64,000 nucleotides of DNA, taken from Gossypium raimondii (lineage: Eukaryota > Streptophyta > Magnoliopsida > Malvales > Malvaceae). This document shows positions 59,421 to 64,000 of this stretch, piece by piece; position 1 is the stretch's first letter, and each line of letters begins with the position of its first letter. A model generated the notes under the pieces. That model did not search any database and had not been told where the DNA came from. It saw only the letters and a list, made by a program, of their open reading frames with translations. The translations under genes and the position numbers were made by a program. The stretch lies in contig NC_068571.1 in assembly GCF_025698545.1 (NCBI RefSeq), forward strand, positions 51,059,733-51,123,732. The letters are read 5' to 3'.

Positions 59421-60925
59421 GCGTTTGGTAGGGTGTTTTCCTTCTACCTTTTTTTTTTTTCTTTTTTTTCCCCTTTTGATTAAGATGACTGACTAAAAAT
59501 AATTAATTGCCAGATTTATTTATGATATTTATTTTAAGTTGAGGATCGGAACCGAAATAAAAATTACTTTGTTGTGGCAGGCGCCTTCTTTTTCTCCGTT
59601 TTATTTTTTCTTTATTCTCTCTTTTGTCTTATAGACTTATACTTTGGCTTTAAAAATATCTAAGAACTTCATATCTCAGTTTTATAAAATTATAAAGTTA
59701 AATCTAAGAATTTGGGAGCGGTCAAATCCACAGTTTTAATATAAATTATTGCTTCATTGTTCTAATCAATTTAATTTATCTATTCCAATTAATTAAATGA
59801 ATTATTAAAATTTTATAAAAATTAAAAAATTAAAAATTTAGTTTAATTGATTTTTTGTCCAGTACCAATATCTGAGTTAACTGGTTCAATACTTTATTTT
59901 TTGAATCAACGTCCTTACAGGTTCCTGATCTAATCTATCTGACGAGTCGATCCAATTCAATTTAAATAACTTTAACCAAACCAATCAAACTATTTATTTT
60001 TGGTTCGTCTAGTTTAGATCAAATAATTTATTAAAAAATTATGATATTAAAAAATATAAAATATGGTTCAGCCGATTCAATCATTAGTTTAATTGGTTTT
60101 TAAATTGATTCAATTAGTTCATAGGCACGAATCAATTAAAATTTTATCTCTCTTTAAACCGATGCCTTAACATGCTCTTGATCAAACTAGTTTGGTACGA
60201 TTATGAAAACACAAATTAAATCTTTATTTTAATACAAAATTGAGAAGCAACTCTAACTATTGATAAACACGTAAATTTAAGCATTGATTTTGGCTATTTT
60301 TTCATATAAATTATTAAACTCTTATTTTTATTAAAAACACTGAAATTTATCACTATCTGATTTAATTGTTTAACGGCAATTTTTTATCAATTTCTTATAT
60401 ATTCATGAATTGCTAAATTGATTATTTTCAAATTAATAATTAAATTATTTAATTTAATTAATTTTTCAATTTTCATAAAGCACGAGAGTAAAATCTCAAT
60501 AATGAAAATAGAAGAATTAACCTTTTAATTTTCATAAATTTAAAATTAGACCAAAATAAATAAATAAAAGATAAGACTTTAGTTTATAAGAGTAACTGTT
60601 AAATAGTTGGTGATGGTGGGTGGGGTTGTCGGTCCTTAATCATTAAAGTTATGCAATAAAAACAATAAAAAATTACAAATGCCAAAATTTAAATTCATGC
60701 TACAAACATTTATAATGTGTTTTTTAACAATTTCAATTAAAGTTTTATTTTGATATTTTTATAAATTCTAACTTTATTACACAATTTATTTATTTCAAAT
60801 ACATTATTTTCACACATATAAACATGTAATAAAATTTATAGTACAATATTAATTGCATGTAGATTATTAAATGAAATTAGCATTTTAATTTTTTTGAGCA
60901 TATAAATTATGACACCATCTAGATA
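59421..60925. other. Repeat-rich spacer, no gene
   Basis: About 59,700–60,200 is a ‘ggttcaat/gattcaatt/aatcaattaa’ degenerate repeat like those near 16.1 and 18.2 kb. The rest is AT-rich. No coding signal was found. Confidence 0.5.
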
Positions 60926-60935
60926 ATTGAAAAGA

Positions 60936-61378
60936 AAAATTAGACCAAGCCCTCGACAACCACCTATAGTTGGTTGTGTCAAAATGAACATAGACAATGC
61001 AAGAAAACCTCATATACCAAACTTGCTTGCTCAGTTGGGATTACTAGAGACAATCATGGTAAATGGATATTTGGCTATGGTCGCAATATTGGGAAATGTA
61101 GTGTTGAACTTAAGTTGCTATGGTCTACGAGGTGGAAATTGGTTGTATTGGAATGTGATTGTTTATTGATATGCACAATAAAAGAACTTTGCGCTCGAGT
61201 ATGGGTGGTTCACATCGTGCATATTTACAGGGAATCTAATGGAGCGACTAATGCCTTAGCTGGTATGATGTTTGACTATAAATTGGATCTCCATGAATTT
61301 GCTTCGCTTTCCCAACAAATTGATACTTTTGTTCTAAATAATTTACAAGATGACATTAATGTAATCACGGATATGTAA
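60936..61378 (+). pseudogene. RNase H-like fragment of a LINE-type retroelement
   Basis: Translation in changing frames gives RQPPIVGCVKMNIDNARKP, then VGITRDNHGKWIFGYGRNIGK, then WKLVVLECDCLL, then LCARVWVVHIVHIYRESNGATNALA. These are successive blocks of the plant RNase H-like domain (RVT_3) found at the end of many LINE polyproteins and in related reverse-transcriptase-derived genes: the ‘NVDGA’ strand, ‘GGVIRDNHGKWIFGY’, ‘LLECDC’, and ‘H-I-x-REANGVADALA’. At least one frameshift near 60,990 and internal gaps separate the blocks; the + frame from 60974 is open to TAA at 61376. There is no upstream reverse transcriptase, so this is a 5'-truncated remnant. Confidence 0.75.
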
Positions 61379-63058
61379 ATTGCTACTCTTTTTTTGTAAG
61401 AAAAAAATTAAAATCAAAATTGAAGCATTTATATTTATAGTACACATTTTTGGATTAAATAAGATAATCAATATTTAAAGTTTTATATTTAAATATTTAG
61501 TTTTGAAATGGTAGATGATTTTGAATAAAAGTTATGAAAATTTATTTGGTATATTATTAGTGGAGTTTTTAAATTTTGATAAGTAAAATTAGAGGGTGAC
61601 AAGTGTCCTGTAGAGGTATAATATAAAATCAAAAAATAAATATTTAAAAAGAGAGGCACATATCAAAATTTCAAAAGCTTGTGGAATAAAAATATATATT
61701 CTCAGTGTACTAAATAGTAACCCAAAAGTTATATATTTTTAATATCTTTTTATATTTGTATATAAAATCTAAAAACATACAATTTTTGAGTTATTAATAT
61801 TTTTTTTGGTGAATTATAATAGGAGGGCAAAGCCTTAATAGTAAGGTGACTAGCGCCACACCTGGGACAGTGAACACATTGACTATCAAGCCAATACACG
61901 AGTTTCTTATTAATATTTTAACTTTATTATTTTAATTAAATTCTCATTTGTTTTTTATATCAAATTTTTTCTAAAATATATTTGTTAGATAATTATTTTC
62001 ATCTACGTTGTGAGTGTCTCATAATGTAGTGTGCATTATATATCTATACTATTCTTTTATGCACTATATATATACTATTAATTTATAATGTTAATTAAAT
62101 AATTGATTGAGGTGTCACGAATTAGCTCAACACCAACTCAATCAATAAAACCACTTAAAAATATTTTTATAAGAAAGAAATGAATATTAATATATTGATA
62201 TTTTGTCTTTTTTCCTTATTTTTATATGAAATGTAATAAAACAATCCTTAACTAAATAGTTAAGGATGAAACTAAAATTGATAATAAATTAACTATAGAT
62301 ACTTTATCACTTTATTTATGGTAAAAATATTACAAAACTTCCTATACCATATCTTGGATTATATTTTAACTTCTCTATTGAAAAAATAATAAATTAAAAT
62401 AATGATATGATTTTCTGTTATAAAAGAATTTATATGAAATTTCAATGGAGTATTGCAGAACATTGAGCAGAGGTAGATGGTCATTAAGAACCCCCCCCCC
62501 CCCAGGTTCCTTAAAATAAATCTCAATCATTCTTAAAATTTGCAGGCAGGTCATAATTCAATCAAAGAGAAAGTATATCATCAACCCAATGTGCTGTACT
62601 TGTATTAATACATTTTGTTCGTGGACCGATGAGCAGCCATCACTTTGGAAGATCTGATCCCTATGTGAGCATTGCTCAAGGATTTAGACCTAAATGGTGC
62701 ATTTACTCCTTTTCTATATATCTTTTTTACTTTTTCAATTAAGAAATGCATTAAATATATGTGATACAATTTACATACCATTAATAAGAGTAAATCATTT
62801 ACAAATTGAATTTATATCATTGATATGAGTTGAACACTCTAAAATAATGGCACAAACGCTAGGGATCAACTACTTTGTTAAATAGATACAATGGAACCCA
62901 AAAACTGCAAACCAGCTTAAATTCTAGAATAGAAAATCAACATTTGAACATAAAACCCAGGAAGGAAAACAATGCATTATGCGACCAACATCATTAAACT
63001 GTAACACATATAGTAAAGTTGCTCTCAGTCCATTTTGCATTACCTTCGGATGAGGTAT
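61379..63058. other. Spacer, no gene
   Basis: AT-rich DNA. A less AT-rich stretch at about 61,820–61,910 looks like a fragment of a dispersed repeat. A pure C run of 14 lies at about 62,491–62,504. A stretch at 62,600–62,700 has ordinary composition but no convincing frame. The end nearest 63,058 should be the 3' UTR of the ENOD93-like gene. Confidence 0.5.
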
Positions 63059-64000
63059 TCAAGCAGTTTTGTTGTCAAACTGAGCTCGAGAATTCTTCCT
63101 AGCGCTTTCCAACACGGTTTTATCAACAGTAATGAAGTAAGCGGCAATCGATGCTGTTTAACCGATACACAGATAAGACATATTACGACGAGAAAAACTA
63201 TTATAATCAGATGTCTTAATTGGATTCATACATTAATAATACATAGAAATAATGCATACCACAAGTTAGGACTAGTGAGAATATGATTGCTTTTGAGTAA
63301 CGCTAATAAATTTTAAGTAGTATAGGTTTCAGAAAAAACCTCCACTTATGATAAGTGCTTGAGCAGTATGGTTGAGGTTTGCCTTTGCCCAAGCAACCTT
63401 ACGAACTGCAATCAACTGAGAAAAACACATAAGGGTTGCCAATTAATTTATGGAGATTAAATTCCTAAAATTTCTTAAAATAAAAGCAAGAGGATTAGAT
63501 GCCAGGTGTAGTGAAAGTATTGTGAGTTCAAGCATATTTTAAACGATCATGAAACTGTAATTACATGTTCTCTACCACTTACACAGACAATCAGTAACCA
63601 AAGAAAAACTTTGCAGGAAAATCTTGTAAAATGAAAACACAGACAGGAAGGAATAATTAATATTGGTATTAATAAAAGAACAACCAATAAGAGAAAGGTT
63701 AAGGTTTAACTTACTGTAGGCACAGCGGTAAAAACGCCGGTAATGGCAGCAGCCTTGAGACCGGCACGAATACCTTCTGCATTAGTTTCCTAAAATTTTA
63801 ATATCTGATATATACATATGTATATACTCAAATTTAATAAAAAAAAGTTTTTTTAAAGCGAATTACAAGGGGAAAATGCAACATGATTTCATGGGATGCC
63901 AGCTTTGATCACCGAAATTTTAAGGAAATGAAAGATTCAAAGCCAAAAAAAAAAAAAAAAACCTTGGGAGGATTGCTGGGCTCTCAATTTCTTCTGGTCT
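63059..64000 (-). CDS. Early nodulin 93-like protein (5' partial)
   Basis: On the − strand: exon part 64000–63963 (runs off the window), then 63776–63715, 63415–63340, and 63153–63059 (TGA). The joined reading gives …QKKLRAQQSSQEGIRAGLKAAAIT…, AVRKVAWAKANLNHTAQALIISG and ASIAAYFITVDKTVLESARKN. This is the ENOD93 signature: a small protein with hydrophobic segments and the near-invariant WAKANLNHTAQALIIS block. ENOD93 proteins are associated with mitochondria and nitrogen response in rice; the exact role is unclear. The acceptor at 63776 is preferred over 63789, because the latter forces a stop in the upstream exon. Only the first codons and the promoter are missing. Confidence 0.88.

Noticed and set aside
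62600-62700. Peptide-like stretch (SSHHFGRSDPYVS…) upstream of the ENOD93-like gene
   Set aside because: Too short, with no supporting frame, splice context or family match.
63777-63789. Acceptor at 63789 giving a longer ENOD93-like exon
   Set aside because: With that acceptor the upstream exon would be read in a frame containing a stop. Using 63776 gives the family-like …SSQEGIRAG sequence.

Overview
This is a 64 kb window of plant nuclear DNA. Long GT–AG introns, an AT-rich background, decayed retrotransposons and eight recognisable plant genes all point that way. The style and density of the repeats, and the kinds of element present, suggest a dicot of the Malvaceae, most likely a cotton (Gossypium). 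That species guess is inference and was not tested by any search.

Layout. (1) 1–3.7 kb: a monoacylglycerol-lipase-like alpha/beta hydrolase on + (its 5' end lies before the window), followed by a single-exon Bet v1/START-fold gene of the lachrymatory-factor-synthase-like group on −. (2) 4.1–6.6 kb: a 2,444-bp solo LTR with a perfect 5-bp target duplication. (3) 7.6–13.35 kb: a 16-exon casein-kinase-1/MUT9-like kinase gene on +, with an apparent one-base frameshift in exon 1 and a Harbinger-like element in its largest intron. (4) 19–24.5 kb: an 18-exon cytosolic NADP-malic enzyme gene on +, with transposon insertions in two introns. (5) 25.5–29.7 kb: a ten-exon cereblon gene on − (LON-like domain plus CULT domain). 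(6) 29.7–48 kb: an AT-rich stretch with no intact gene, made of MITE-like repeats, oriented low-complexity repeats and a deleted Copia element. (7) 48.1–51.2 kb: a two-exon LRR receptor kinase on +. (8) 53.8–59 kb: a 13-exon nuclear poly(A) polymerase on −, with two GC–AG introns. (9) 59–62.9 kb: repeats, including a LINE-type RNase H fragment. (10) 63–64 kb: the 3' part of an ENOD93-like gene on −, running off the end of the window.

The genes are unrelated housekeeping or signalling genes and do not form a pathway. Their set does look like conserved synteny: from memory, Arabidopsis carries the MUT9-like kinase, the Bet v1-like protein, cereblon and a poly(A) polymerase close together on chromosome 2, and a malic enzyme and a related LRR kinase close together on chromosome 5. 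Exon phases were checked by hand. The exon totals are multiples of three for the hydrolase (376 aa), malic enzyme (582 aa), cereblon (526 aa), receptor kinase (1,011 aa) and poly(A) polymerase (775 aa). Only the MUT9-like kinase has one base too many. I saw no new molecular system; the most notable points are that frameshift, the duplicated transposon end, the paired GC–AG introns and the transposon footprints.
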